Assembly: GCA_964343805.1 (NCBI GenBank)
Contig: CAYFLR010000064.1
Coordinates: 1-34,611, forward strand
Length of the DNA stretch: 34,611 nt
Source of the DNA: CAYFLR01 sp964343805
GTDB taxonomy: Bacteria > Bdellovibrionota_B > Oligoflexia > CAYFLR01
Direction of reading: 5' to 3'
Made by a program: the position numbers and the translations under genes. Shown piece after piece: positions 17,644 to 25,873 of the stretch; position 1 is the stretch's first letter; the number at the start of each line of letters is the position of its first letter. The notes under the pieces are model-generated. The model had not been told where the DNA came from. It saw only the letters and a program-made list of their open reading frames with translations, and did no database searches.

Positions 17644-17682
17644 TCCCTTCTCCTTACTATTACAAAATTAAACGACTTAAAT

Positions 17683-19140
17683 TTAGCATGATAAGCGGTC
17701 TAGAATTTTGGAAAGTAACTGCTCAGTATTGGTAACAGATTTAATATGAACACACTCTGTAGGAGAATGAGGGTTTTTTATGGTGGGACCAAAGGAGAGC
17801 ATATCCATATTAGGATATTTAGAACCAATAACTCCGCACTCTAAACCAGCATGAATGATCTCAATGATTGGTTCCTTTTGGTACATTTCATTATGAACAG
17901 CAACACACTTTTTTAACAGCGGTGAATCCATATTAGGATGCCAGGAAGGATAAGCATCACTGTTAATTGCTTTTGCCCCGGCAAGCTGAGCCAAAGATTG
18001 AACTTTTTGAGTCAGCTCCATAAGACAGATTTCATTAGAACTCCGTTGAGTTGTTAAAAGATGAAAAAACCAATGACTACCTCTCTCTTCCAGCTTCACA
18101 CTGGCAAGATTATTAGATGTTTCAATTAAACCGGATATATCTTCTGACATTCGATATACACCATTAGGCATAGCTAAAATAAATTGTATTATTTTCTTAG
18201 TCCCTTCCTCATCAATTCCTCCAGTACTCACAGAAGACATTTCAATTTTTTGACCTTCAATTAGAAGATTTTTATCTTGTTGATATAAAGGTCGATAGAG
18301 AGCCTGAAACTGCCCTATTTCATCTAGAATAGGAGAGAGCTCTTTTTCATAGACCCTTAAAACGGCTCTCGAGGAATAGCATTATGAGCGGTTCCTCCTT
18401 CCATTTCAACTAAAGTGAAGCTATAGTTTTCACTCAATTTCTGCAGCACCCCCGCTAAAATGATAATTGCATTTCCTCTTTGATCTCCTATATTAACTCC
18501 AGAGTGCCCTCCCCTTAACTCTCTTACCTTTATTTCTAAAGACCTATCCATTTGATGGGATGTTTTATTAGCCAATTCTAGGGTCACATCTGTTTGAATT
18601 CCACCGGCACATCCTACTGTATAAATATTTTCATCTTCAGAGTCTAAATTAAGGAGAATTTCACTATCTAAGAATTTCTCTTTCAAGGCATTAGCACCTG
18701 TTAAGCCGGTCTCTTCATCTACCGTAAAAAGTAATTCCAATGGTCCATGAGGGAGATCGTTATCTAAAATAGCCAAAGACAAAGCCATTCCAATTCCGTT
18801 ATCCGCTCCCAAGGTTGTATTGTTAGCGTATAACCACTCGTCCTTAATGACAAATTCAATGGGGTCTTTGGAAAAATCATGATTGGAAGTAGGTATTTTT
18901 TCACAGACCATATCCATATGAGCTTGTAAAATGACACCAGGAGCCTTTTCTCTTCCTTCAGTNNNNNNNNNNAACCACTAAATTTCCTACTTCGTCCTTT
19001 TGATACTTGTAACCTCTCTCTTTGGCAAAGCCTTCCACCCATTTAATGATTTCTGCTTCATTTTTTGAGCATCGAGGTATTTTAGAAATTTCATGGAAAT
19101 ATTTAAAAACCGGTTGCTCTATTAATTTTTCTATATTCAT
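17683..19140 (-). CDS. pepD: Aminoacyl-histidine dipeptidase (PepD, M20 family), broken by a gap and a frameshift
   Basis: A cytosolic zinc dipeptidase. The span of 1458 bp equals about 485 codons, the usual PepD length. Seen along the pieces: ISKIPRCSKNE at the start, LQAHMDMV and LGADNGIGMA (metal ligands), DEETGLTGA (catalytic glutamate), RGGHSGVNIG, then in another frame HAGLECG and GPTIKNPHSPTE with the last metal histidine. Two breaks: the N run at 18963-18972, and a one-base loss near 18362-18371, where GGTAHNAIPREPF meets a TAA while the continuation AVLRVYEKELSPIL is open in the next frame. Restoring one base after CGAGA gives PREAVLRV, as expected. All catalytic residues survive, so a sequencing error is as likely as a recent pseudogene. 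Confidence 0.88.
18963..18972. other. Assembly gap (10 N) inside pepD
   Basis: Lies between DEVGNLVV and EGREKAPGVILQAH of PepD. Family comparison suggests only about five residues are missing. Confidence 0.97.
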
Positions 19141-19156
19141 AAGGACTCCTTAATTA

Positions 19157-19747
19157 TTAGTTCGCTTTAATAACACCATTAAAAATCTCCATGGTTTTTA
19201 CTGAGTATGACTCTTCTTTATTTTCATCAAGGAGAGTAAACACTCTTCTAGGAGAATGATTTAATAGTTTAAGAACTTCTTCCTCTTTAGTTTGTTGAAT
19301 AATATAAACCTGCACATCTGTTTCAATTATTTTCTCAATATGGGCGATACTATCGATGGGACACATAAGTAGGATATTGGATTCAATCAAAATCTCATAA
19401 TAGTATTGCAATAAAAAAACATCCACGGATTCAGGATCTATAATAACTGCTGAAATGGATGCACAAGAGATCTCTTTCAATTCCTCTTCTTTAAATTCAC
19501 CCTTTATAATGAAGTGGATCTCTGAACGCTTTTCCATCTCAATAAAAAGATCTTTATTCTCTTCCCATTGAGTCCGAGTTAAGATCATTGCACAGAGCTG
19601 TTGGTTGGAATGAGTTTCAGGAGCATCTTCAAAAATGTCAATGCTTTCTGAATCAAAAGAACCCGAGTAGAAAGACAAATCCCAAAAAACCGGTTTCATC
19701 TGACTTTTTAAATTTTTTGCATTTTCCAGGGTATCTATTAACTTCAT
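19157..19747 (-). CDS. Uncharacterised acidic protein
   Basis: About 196 residues from the ATG at 19747 (a TTG at 19780 would give 207). I do not recognise the family. It is rich in Glu, Ile and Leu, has no signal peptide or membrane helix, and alternates strands (AMILTRTQWEE, IHFIIKGEF, SAVIIDPESVDVFLLQYYYE, VQVYIIQQTKEEE) with short helices. That layout is reminiscent of a receiver-like alpha/beta fold, but no phospho-acceptor pattern is evident. No strong ribosome site for either start. It ends 16 bp before pepD and is divergent from the receiver-domain gene at 19865, so it may belong to the same signalling context. Confidence 0.65.
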   Translation of the reverse strand: MKLIDTLENAKNLKSQMKPVFWDLSFYSGSFDSESIDIFEDAPETHSNQQLCAMILTRTQWEENKDLFIEMEKRSEIHFIIKGEFKEEELKEISCASISAVIIDPESVDVFLLQYYYEILIESNILLMCPIDSIAHIEKIIETDVQVYIIQQTKEEEVLKLLNHSPRRVFTLLDENKEESYSVKTMEIFNGVIKAN

Positions 19748-19864
19748 GGTCGGGGATGATACATTCGTTAGTATATTCAATCAATTAAATTATAGACGAA
19801 ACCACCCAACCGATGGTATAGTGAAGGCATACATTAAATACTAAATTACCTAAGGAGGAGCGGC

Positions 19865-21319
19865 ATGTCTAAGACATTGCTGTTGATCGATGATAGTGTT
19901 GTCATTCATCGCGTTGTAGAGATAGCTTTCGGATCAGAAGACATCTCTGTATCCACACTTACAGACAGCGGGGAAGCCATAAAAAAAATCCCCGAGATAA
20001 AACCAGATGTCATTTTAATAGATATTTCACTTCCCAACATGGATGGATATGACCTTTGTAAAGAGATTAGACAAACTCTCAATATGCCTCATATCCCTTT
20101 GGTTCTGTTGGTAGAAGCTTATGAAGAGTTTAATCCTGAAAAAGCAAAGGCAGCGGGGACTGAGTTTTTCTTAAATAAGCCATTTGAAGTGAATTCACTT
20201 GTGGATTTAGTAAAAAACCTCATTAATAATGGAGGAGATGCGGGTGTGGTAGAAACGCCCGTAGAAGAGGCCGATTTTACACCTCCCCCTCCCCCAGCAG
20301 AAGCTAATGAAGGTGCATTATTTGATTTACCAGCAACCGACTCAGAACCGCAAGAACCTATAGCGGCTGCTCCAGATCCAATACCAGATCCTCCACAAGA
20401 GGCAGCTCCAGAACCGCCACAAGCTGGAGAGGACACACTGTTTAGCCCTCCACCGCCTCCAGAAAGTTTAACAGAAGAATCTGCTCCAGATATTCAGGTA
20501 AATGAAGTTGAGATAGAGCCAGAAGAAGCATCTGCTCCCATTGAAGAAATTCCAGAACCTGAAACTGCATATGCAACAGCTGAAGAAGCAGAAGATCTTC
20601 CATCCTCTGACAATCTCGAACAGTATATGGTCAAAGACCCTGGTACTTTAGCTTTCCAAGAAGATCAAACTATGGCTCCACCCCAGCCAGAAATGACTTC
20701 CAGTTTTAATGAAACTAAAGAAACCAACACCAGCTCTTTACCTCAATTTGAGGTTCAGGGAACAATTAAAGATGAAGAAGATCAAGATTTTCAAGATCGT
20801 ATTAAAGCAGAGATAATGCAAAACCTGAATCATGTGGTAAAGCATGAGTTTAAGAAATCCTTAGTGGATTCTATAAAAAAAGAGGTCATGGAAGATCTAT
20901 CTCAGATAAAAATGGAAATCCAACAGCAAATCAAGGAAGGTCTGGAAAAATCATTAGCCGATTCTCTGGGCAACCATTTAAAAGTAGCTCTTAAAGAATA
21001 CTTTGTAGAAGAAGTGATTCGTCCATTCCAGACTAAACAAGAAAATAAAATGGAAGAGATCGCCAAAGCTCAGCTCAATACCCAATTACCAGATTTATTG
21101 GATGAAAGAGTGGGAGATGAGTTGAAAAACAATATGGAGCCATTTTTATCAGAAGTTTATCAAAACATTGAAATAGATGAATCCATGGTAAAAAGATGCC
21201 TGACTCAGATGTCTGCAGATAAAATTCAAAATACCTGTAATGATATTATTCCAGACATCGCACGCATTGTGATCAAAGAAGAGATTCGACGATTAACTGA
21301 GGATCAGGTTACCTTGTAA
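19865..21319 (+). CDS. Receiver-domain protein with Pro/Glu-rich linker and helical C-terminal domain
   Basis: 484 residues. Residues 1-120 form a response-regulator receiver: acidic pair D9-D10, phospho-acceptor D53 (ILIDISLPNMDG) and K105 (FLNKPF). The usual Thr/Ser switch position lies in LVEAY, so it may be altered. Residues about 125-240 are a low-complexity Pro/Glu/Ala linker. Residues about 305-484 are strongly helical, Lys/Glu-rich and probably coiled, ending CNDIIPDIARIVIKEEIRRL, an ending I associate with receiver proteins of delta-type bacteria. No DNA-binding or enzymatic output is visible. An excellent ribosome site AAGGAGGAG (19852-19860) precedes the ATG. TATAGT at 19817-19822 may be its -10 box. 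Confidence 0.85.
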   Translation: MSKTLLLIDDSVVIHRVVEIAFGSEDISVSTLTDSGEAIKKIPEIKPDVILIDISLPNMDGYDLCKEIRQTLNMPHIPLVLLVEAYEEFNPEKAKAAGTEFFLNKPFEVNSLVDLVKNLINNGGDAGVVETPVEEADFTPPPPPAEANEGALFDLPATDSEPQEPIAAAPDPIPDPPQEAAPEPPQAGEDTLFSPPPPPESLTEESAPDIQVNEVEIEPEEASAPIEEIPEPETAYATAEEAEDLPSSDNLEQYMVKDPGTLAFQEDQTMAPPQPEMTSSFNETKETNTSSLPQFEVQGTIKDEEDQDFQDRIKAEIMQNLNHVVKHEFKKSLVDSIKKEVMEDLSQIKMEIQQQIKEGLEKSLADSLGNHLKVALKEYFVEEVIRPFQTKQENKMEEIAKAQLNTQLPDLLDERVGDELKNNMEPFLSEVYQNIEIDESMVKRCLTQMSADKIQNTCNDIIPDIARIVIKEEIRRLTEDQVTL

Positions 21320-21356
21320 TTAAGTCTGTATCCTCAGAACTTTTTGAAAGACAGGA

Positions 21357-21839
21357 TTAAGGTTCCAACTGCTCAACCAGCTTCCAACTTCCAATATCAT
21401 TCAAGGTATCGGGCCAATCCCCCTCATCACCTTCGTACTCTAGTAGTGCAATATTTGCCGTACCCATCGCGCAAAAAGCCTTCGTTAAAACATGAACAGC
21501 ATCTTGCCAACCTGGATTATGACCAACTACCATGATGGAATTAATAGTATTTGATGCTGATATAGCCACTTCTTGTATCTGGTCAATTCCCGCTAAATAC
21601 AAATTTTCATGGTACTGCACTTCAGGTGGATTCTGAAATTTTACCGCAGCGAGCGTTTCTCTTGCTCGATTGGCAGTGCTACACAAAACAAGCTCTGGAG
21701 CCCAATCCATGTTTATCATCTCTTGACCGGTATTTTTTGCATCCTCTTTTCCTCTTGGACTCAAAATCCTGTCATGATCGCGCCCTTGATTATTCATAGG
21801 ACTCTCTGCATGCCGCATAATAATTAATCTTTTAGCCAT
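21357..21839 (-). CDS. sixA: Phosphohistidine phosphatase SixA-like
   Basis: 160-residue member of the histidine phosphatase (RHG) family. Seen: R9-H10 in IIMRHAES, a second arginine near 58-60 in TANRARET, and H107 in VGHNPG. The short length and lack of an insertion fit SixA, which removes phosphate from histidine phosphotransfer domains or PTS-type proteins. Its stop is 37 bp from the end of the convergent receiver-domain gene; a link to phosphorelay signalling is possible but is inference from position. Confidence 0.88.
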   Translation of the reverse strand: MAKRLIIMRHAESPMNNQGRDHDRILSPRGKEDAKNTGQEMINMDWAPELVLCSTANRARETLAAVKFQNPPEVQYHENLYLAGIDQIQEVAISASNTINSIMVVGHNPGWQDAVHVLTKAFCAMGTANIALLEYEGDEGDWPDTLNDIGSWKLVEQLEP

Positions 21840-21914
21840 CTTTCCTTCCTTGTTATTTTAAAAAAAATTATTCTATCGTTTTTTTATGCATTATTCCATT
21901 ACAGATACGGGTAA

Positions 21915-22093
21915 ACTCGGATGTTTCATGAGAATTCGTAACGAAATTTTGGATAGCCAACAGAATCAAGTATGTCGCTGGGTTTTGGTGATGAGCAATA
22001 TTATACATATTGCGCAAGTCACAAAATACCCAAGACACTTGACTCTGTTGTTCTAAACTAAATTGCAGTAGAATTCTCATGAAATATTCGGGT
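21915..22093. repeat. 179-bp imperfect foldback (long inverted repeat)
   Basis: The two halves are reverse complements around a centre at 22004. Outer arms 21915-21937 and 22071-22093 pair over 23 consecutive positions, of which the inner 14 are perfect (TTTCATGAGAATTC with GAATTCTCATGAAA) and three outer ones are G-T wobbles on the plus strand. Inner blocks also pair: CAACAGAATCAAGT (21958-21971) with its near-complement at 22037-22050, GGG(21980-21982)/CCC, and GCAATAT (21995-22001) with ATATTGC (22007-22013) around a TATAC loop. CGGGTA occurs as a direct repeat at 21908-21913 and 22089-22094. The remaining spacer between sixA and the next gene shows nothing else. Confidence 0.8.
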
Positions 22094-22170
22094 AGAGTGT
22101 TGACAATTTACAGTGGATCCATTACGTTGAATTTCCTCTTATCCTTAATTTAACGAAAAAGATTGATCAT

Positions 22171-22704
22171 ATGAAGGAAGAACACTTAGAAGGACTTATA
22201 TCTTTAGCTTTTGCCAAGCCATTTTTAGGACGTGAATTCCTTATTTGGTTATGGCATGAAATTGAAACTCAAAATGGATCCATTCGCTGTTCAGATGGAA
22301 CCTATGTTGAAATGTGGATTGATGATAAAATCATTTTGGAGGCCACCACTCAATCCGAAGCACGAACCAATCAAATTCAAGGAGGAAATCCCTCTCGTTC
22401 AAAAGAAGCTCTCATCGCTTTGCAATCTGGGAAATTACCTAAAGAGATCAAGTTTGGACTCCGAAATGATCAAAGAGAATGGGTTGGGACAGTACGCACC
22501 GATAATGCCACTTTTAAAGGAATTAAATTACCTCAAGTTCTCGTACAACCCGAAGAAAAATTAATTGAAAGAATCGCTCTTATTGAAGAGTTTCAAGAGA
22601 CCATGAACAGCATTCTCACTCAATTCCTCGATAAACGTCTGGAGGATGATTGGCAAAGTGTAAGAAGTCATATTGGTGATTGGATAGACGAAGGAAGAAA
22701 CTAA
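22171..22704 (+). CDS. Stand-alone domain resembling the C-terminal half of RdgC-like proteins
   Basis: 177 residues. FLGREFLIWLWHEIE, GTYVEMWIDDKIILEA, IQGGNPSRSKEALIALQSGKL and LRNDQREWVGTVRTDN resemble, from memory, the C-terminal part of RdgC-like 'recombination-associated' proteins annotated in myxobacteria-type genomes. The N-terminal half of those proteins is absent here, and no upstream frame supplies it. The C-terminal 50 residues are helical. No function can be claimed; RdgC itself is a DNA-binding modulator of RecA. No strong ribosome site is seen before the ATG. Its TAA overlaps the stop of the convergent HisA-like gene by 4 bp. Confidence 0.6.
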   Translation: MKEEHLEGLISLAFAKPFLGREFLIWLWHEIETQNGSIRCSDGTYVEMWIDDKIILEATTQSEARTNQIQGGNPSRSKEALIALQSGKLPKEIKFGLRNDQREWVGTVRTDNATFKGIKLPQVLVQPEEKLIERIALIEEFQETMNSILTQFLDKRLEDDWQSVRSHIGDWIDEGRN

Positions 22705-23423
22705 CTGAGAGCTCTCATCTTTTCTATTATTTCCCGGAGCTCTAATTTGCCATCATAAAGAGCTTTTTGCACCATACAATTAGCAATTTTACCATTTGTA
22801 ACTTTATGGATCTCTTCAATATCCTTAACCGAGCATATTCCACCGAATAGACTAATTTTAAGATTGATCTTTCCAACAATGTCTTGAATGCAAGACAGAC
22901 AAACACCTTGCATCAAACTTTTTCGATCAAGATCGATGAACAAAAAGTCTTTATAACCTTTCTTTGATAAGTTTGTAATCTCATGTAAAATATCGGCTGC
23001 GGAACTCTTCTTAGCATATTTAGCATAAAGCCTGTGATTTTTAATATAGGAAGCTAAAATAAGCTTAGAACCAAATTTTTCAAAAGCTTCGGTTAAGAGC
23101 TGGGTATTATCCGAAGGCAAAATATCCATTACAACTTTTTCAACACCCATCTTTATTAATTTTTCTATATATCCAATCGAGGTGGGACGACAATGATAGT
23201 AAATTTTAAAATCACAGCTATCAATAATTTTAGAGAGAACCTCTATGTTATCCTTTTTATCACCTTCTTTAGCATTTAAATCCACAAGCTGTATGTACTT
23301 ACTACCACTAATCCAATAGAGTTTGGCTAGCTGTTCTGGTTCACGAGATACAACACTTATAGAGCCCTGTAAAGTGTTTACGCAAACCTTGTCTTTCAGT
23401 TCTATGGATGGAATTATTAACAT
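22701..23423 (-). CDS. HisA-like TIM-barrel protein lacking catalytic residues
   Basis: 240 residues from the ATG at 23423, which follows AGAGAG and matches the HisA start (MLIIPSIELKD). The length and order of blocks match HisA, the histidine-pathway isomerase: GSKYIQLVDLNAKEG, EKLIKMGVEKVVMD, FIDLDRK, SLFGGICSVKDIEEI and VQKALYDGKLELREI, the last two forming the C-terminal phosphate site. Departures: E8 replaces the catalytic aspartate; the first phosphate loop GGGIR is replaced by HCRPTSI near 77-83; the second aspartate motif (GIDAR type) reads ASYIKNH near 124-130. The protein is therefore probably not a HisA enzyme. No other his genes are in the window. Confidence 0.72.
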   Translation of the reverse strand: MLIIPSIELKDKVCVNTLQGSISVVSREPEQLAKLYWISGSKYIQLVDLNAKEGDKKDNIEVLSKIIDSCDFKIYYHCRPTSIGYIEKLIKMGVEKVVMDILPSDNTQLLTEAFEKFGSKLILASYIKNHRLYAKYAKKSSAADILHEITNLSKKGYKDFLFIDLDRKSLMQGVCLSCIQDIVGKINLKISLFGGICSVKDIEEIHKVTNGKIANCMVQKALYDGKLELREIIEKMRALS

Positions 23424-23612
23424 TAGCTCTCTTTGGTAAAAGGCATACAAATTCTAAAACAATTATAACATGTTAAAAAAAAGATACAATAAAATTGATT
23501 TTAGGATCAAACTAACGCATAATAATTCATTACTTGACGAAGGGGCTTAAAAGTGCGTAAAGAGTGCTTATATTAAGTTAGTACATAATTATCAAAAGGA
23601 AAGGATAGTGTC
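23424..23612 (+). promoter_or_regulatory. Intergenic region with likely GAPDH promoter
   Basis: 189 bp between the divergent HisA-like and GAPDH genes. TATATT at 23569-23574 is a plausible -10 box for GAPDH, with only a weak -35 (CTTAAA, 23546-23551). A better TTGACG at 23534-23539 is spaced 29 bp from it, too far. The GAPDH ribosome site AAAGGAAAGGA lies at about 23596-23606. Confidence 0.35.
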
Positions 23613-24611
23613 ATGACAGTAAAAATTGGAATCAATGGATTTGGACGAATTGGTAGAATGACTCTTAGAGCACTATTAGACAATAGTGACTTTGAAGTTG
23701 TTGGGGTTAACGATTTATTAGATCCTGCATATTTGGCTTATATGTTCAAGTATGACTCTACCCAAGGTATGTTTCCTGGAGACGTAGAAGCTAAAGATAA
23801 TTTCTTAGTTATCAATGGTAAGTCTATTCGTATTACCGCCGAAAGAGATCCTGCCAATTTAAAGTGGGGAGATGTCGGCGCTGATTACATCGTTGAATCA
23901 ACAGGTATTTTCAAAACTATTGAAAAAGCAGGCCTTCACCTCAAAGCTGGAGCTAAAAAAGTTGTAATTTCTGCTCCTTCAAGCGATGCCCCAATGTTTG
24001 TTAAGGGTGTTAACCACCAAAATATGACAGCAGATATGGATGTTTTCTCTGGTGCTTCTTGTACAACTAACTGTTTAGCTCCAATGGCTAAAGTAGTTAA
24101 TGATGAGTGGGGAATTGTTGAAGGATTAATGACAACAGTTCATGCTGTAACAGCTACTCAAAAACCAGTTGACTCTCCTTCAATGAAAGATTGGAGAGGC
24201 GGCCGTGGTGCCTTCCAAAACATCATTCCTTCTTCTACTGGTGCTGCAAAAGCTGTAGGAAAAGTAATTCCTGAACTAGAAGGAAAATTAACAGGAATGG
24301 CTTTCCGCGTACCAACACCAGATGTTTCTGTTGTAGACTTAACAGTTCGCTTGGATAAGCCTGCCTCCTATGATGACATTAAAAAAGCTATGAAAGCCGC
24401 ATCTGAAGGAAGCTTAAAAGGTGTATTAGGTTACACAGAAGAAGCTATGGTTTCAAATGATTTCTTAGGTGACTCACGTACATCTATTTTTGATGCCAAT
24501 GCTGGAATTATGTTAAATGAGAAGTTTGTTAAGCTCGTTTCCTGGTATGACAATGAGTGGGGATACTCCTGCAAATTAGTAGAGCTATTAAAACACTCTT
24601 CAACCTTATAA
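23613..24611 (+). CDS. gap: Type I glyceraldehyde-3-phosphate dehydrogenase
   Basis: Glycolytic enzyme that oxidises glyceraldehyde-3-phosphate to 1,3-bisphosphoglycerate with NAD. 332 residues. Seen: NAD fold NGFGRIG at 8-14, D34 (favouring NAD over NADP), catalytic C150 in SGASCTTNCLAP and H177 in TVHAVT, and the C-terminal SWYDNEWGYSCK. Length and motifs are fully standard. Followed immediately by a strong intrinsic terminator, so it is probably monocistronic. Confidence 0.98.
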   Translation: MTVKIGINGFGRIGRMTLRALLDNSDFEVVGVNDLLDPAYLAYMFKYDSTQGMFPGDVEAKDNFLVINGKSIRITAERDPANLKWGDVGADYIVESTGIFKTIEKAGLHLKAGAKKVVISAPSSDAPMFVKGVNHQNMTADMDVFSGASCTTNCLAPMAKVVNDEWGIVEGLMTTVHAVTATQKPVDSPSMKDWRGGRGAFQNIIPSSTGAAKAVGKVIPELEGKLTGMAFRVPTPDVSVVDLTVRLDKPASYDDIKKAMKAASEGSLKGVLGYTEEAMVSNDFLGDSRTSIFDANAGIMLNEKFVKLVSWYDNEWGYSCKLVELLKHSSTL

Positions 24612-24618
24612 GCAAAAT

Positions 24619-24638
24619 GGGGGCTTCGGCCCCCTTTT
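24619..24638 (+). terminator. Intrinsic terminator of the GAPDH gene
   Basis: Perfect 6-bp GC stem GGGGGC/GCCCCC (24619-24624, 24629-24634) with a stabilising TTCG tetraloop, followed by TTTT, only 7 bp after the GAPDH stop codon. Confidence 0.95.
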
Positions 24639-24646
24639 AATTTACT

Positions 24647-25862
24647 GTGACTTCCTCAATTCTTAGTCGTCAAAAAGATCAATACAATACCTATCCGTAT
24701 CCCTCTTATTCTCTGTACGCTCAGATTAAACTTTCATCGACCCATCTCTTAAATTATGAAACGCTCTATTATTTGACCCACGGACAATTTAAATCCCATA
24801 AAAAGAAAAAGATCCTCTTAGCGGGATGTGGAACATATGAACCCTACGCCTGTCAATTAGCCCATCCAGAGGCATCTATAACCGCTATTGATATCAGTGA
24901 AAAATCTTTAGAAATAGCTAAAGAACGAATACCCCCCTCTGAGTTAGGTGGAATTCAGTTTAAATGTATGGATTTACACGAACTGGATCAATTGAATCAG
25001 AGTTTTGATTATATTAATTGTTATGGAGTTCTTCACCATTTAGAAAACCCCAAAAAGGCTCTGCAAATTTTTTATAGAAATTTAAAAAAAGATGGGATTT
25101 TGAGAACCATGATCTATCCTTCCTATGGAAGAAGATATATTACCCAACTAGCAGAATGTTGTAAGGAATTTGGATGGACCTTTGAAACCCCACAGGTGAT
25201 GGAAAAGCTGGGTCGTTTNNNNNNNNNNTAGCTTAGAAGAGGATAATCCTCTTAAGAGCTGTTATCATCTCTATTCGAAAGAAATTCAAAACACTGAGTA
25301 TGTGGATGGTTTTTTACACACTCATCAGGTTCCACTTTCTTTGCTGGAAATTCAATCCCTCTGGGAGGAATCTGGCTTTAAAGTCCATCAATTCTTAATG
25401 CCCTACTCCTCATCAGCATCCTATTTAGATGAGTTAATTCCCGAAAAAGAAAGAACCTCTTCACTTAAATCTTTAGATAAAATGAACCTTTTGGAATCCA
25501 TGGGAGAAATTCAAACCAATTTAGTATTCCTATCCCATAAGAAAGAACTTTCCTCTCAGTCTCCATCTTTTTCAATTCCAAAAAGCAACCACCAATGTAT
25601 TTTAAACCCGACATTAAAGCAAAAAATTAAACGCTTAAAACCGTTGAGGTTTTTATCTATTTTTTTTAAATTTCAAGAGTATAGCCCCCTTCTCGAGGAG
25701 CAAATACCGTTGGACTCCCTGTCCCTTAAATTACTCTCCCTTTGCATAGAGCCCATTTCTTATGATAAATTAAAAAAATCATTAAAACCTCAATACTCAA
25801 GTGAAGAGGTGGATCAGCGAATAATACTGCTGATAAAATCTCTTTTTATATACATTATATAA
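24647..25862 (+). CDS. Class I SAM-dependent methyltransferase, interrupted by a scaffold gap
   Basis: About 405 residues once the pieces are joined. Seen: N-terminal QYNTYPYPSY, SAM-binding motif I ILLAGCGTYEPY near 56-67, AIDISEKSLEIAKERI (ribose-binding acidic end of strand 2), and YINCYGVLHHLENPKKAL typical of methyltransferase type 11/12 domains. After the gap the frame stays open (from LEEDNPLKSCYHL) and runs through a C-terminal half of about 200 residues without clear homology. Substrate unknown. The GTG start lies only 8 bp after the GAPDH terminator and has no ribosome site, so the 5' end is uncertain. It leads a plus-strand group of three genes. Confidence 0.82.
25219..25228. other. 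Assembly gap (10 N) inside the methyltransferase gene
   Basis: The frames before (MEKLGR) and after (LEEDNPL) differ by one, so the true length is not 10. Confidence 0.97.
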
Positions 25863-25873
25863 TGAGTTTCTAA

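Larger units (their letters stand above)
17362..17682. other. 321-bp AT-rich non-coding region between the GGDEF/RHH gene and pepD
   Basis: The first 120 bp are extremely AT-rich and hold the presumed minus-strand promoter of the GGDEF/RHH gene. The remainder carries a plus-strand promoter-like element (17483-17511) and two stable inverted repeats (17547-17587 and 17618-17643). A 54-codon frame (17527-17691) is present but has no proper ribosome site and runs antisense into pepD; I do not call it a gene. Confidence 0.55.

Noticed and set aside
17527..17691. A 54-codon plus-strand frame between the GGDEF/RHH gene and pepD
   Set aside because: No spaced ribosome site, crosses both hairpins, and ends antisense inside pepD. 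Probably chance.
20119..20436. Long antisense frame opposite the receiver-protein gene, rich in Gly, Ser and Ala
   Set aside because: It is the complement of the Pro/Glu/Ala-rich linker; low-complexity coding produces such shadows.
21868..22080. A 70-codon minus-strand frame starting at ATG 22080
   Set aside because: It lies almost wholly inside the foldback, has no ribosome site, and a related frame exists on the opposite strand, as expected from the palindrome. Described as part of the repeat.
21915..22093. Foldback explained as a whole-genome-amplification chimera
   Set aside because: Chimeras give nearly identical arms; these arms differ by substitutions and small indels.
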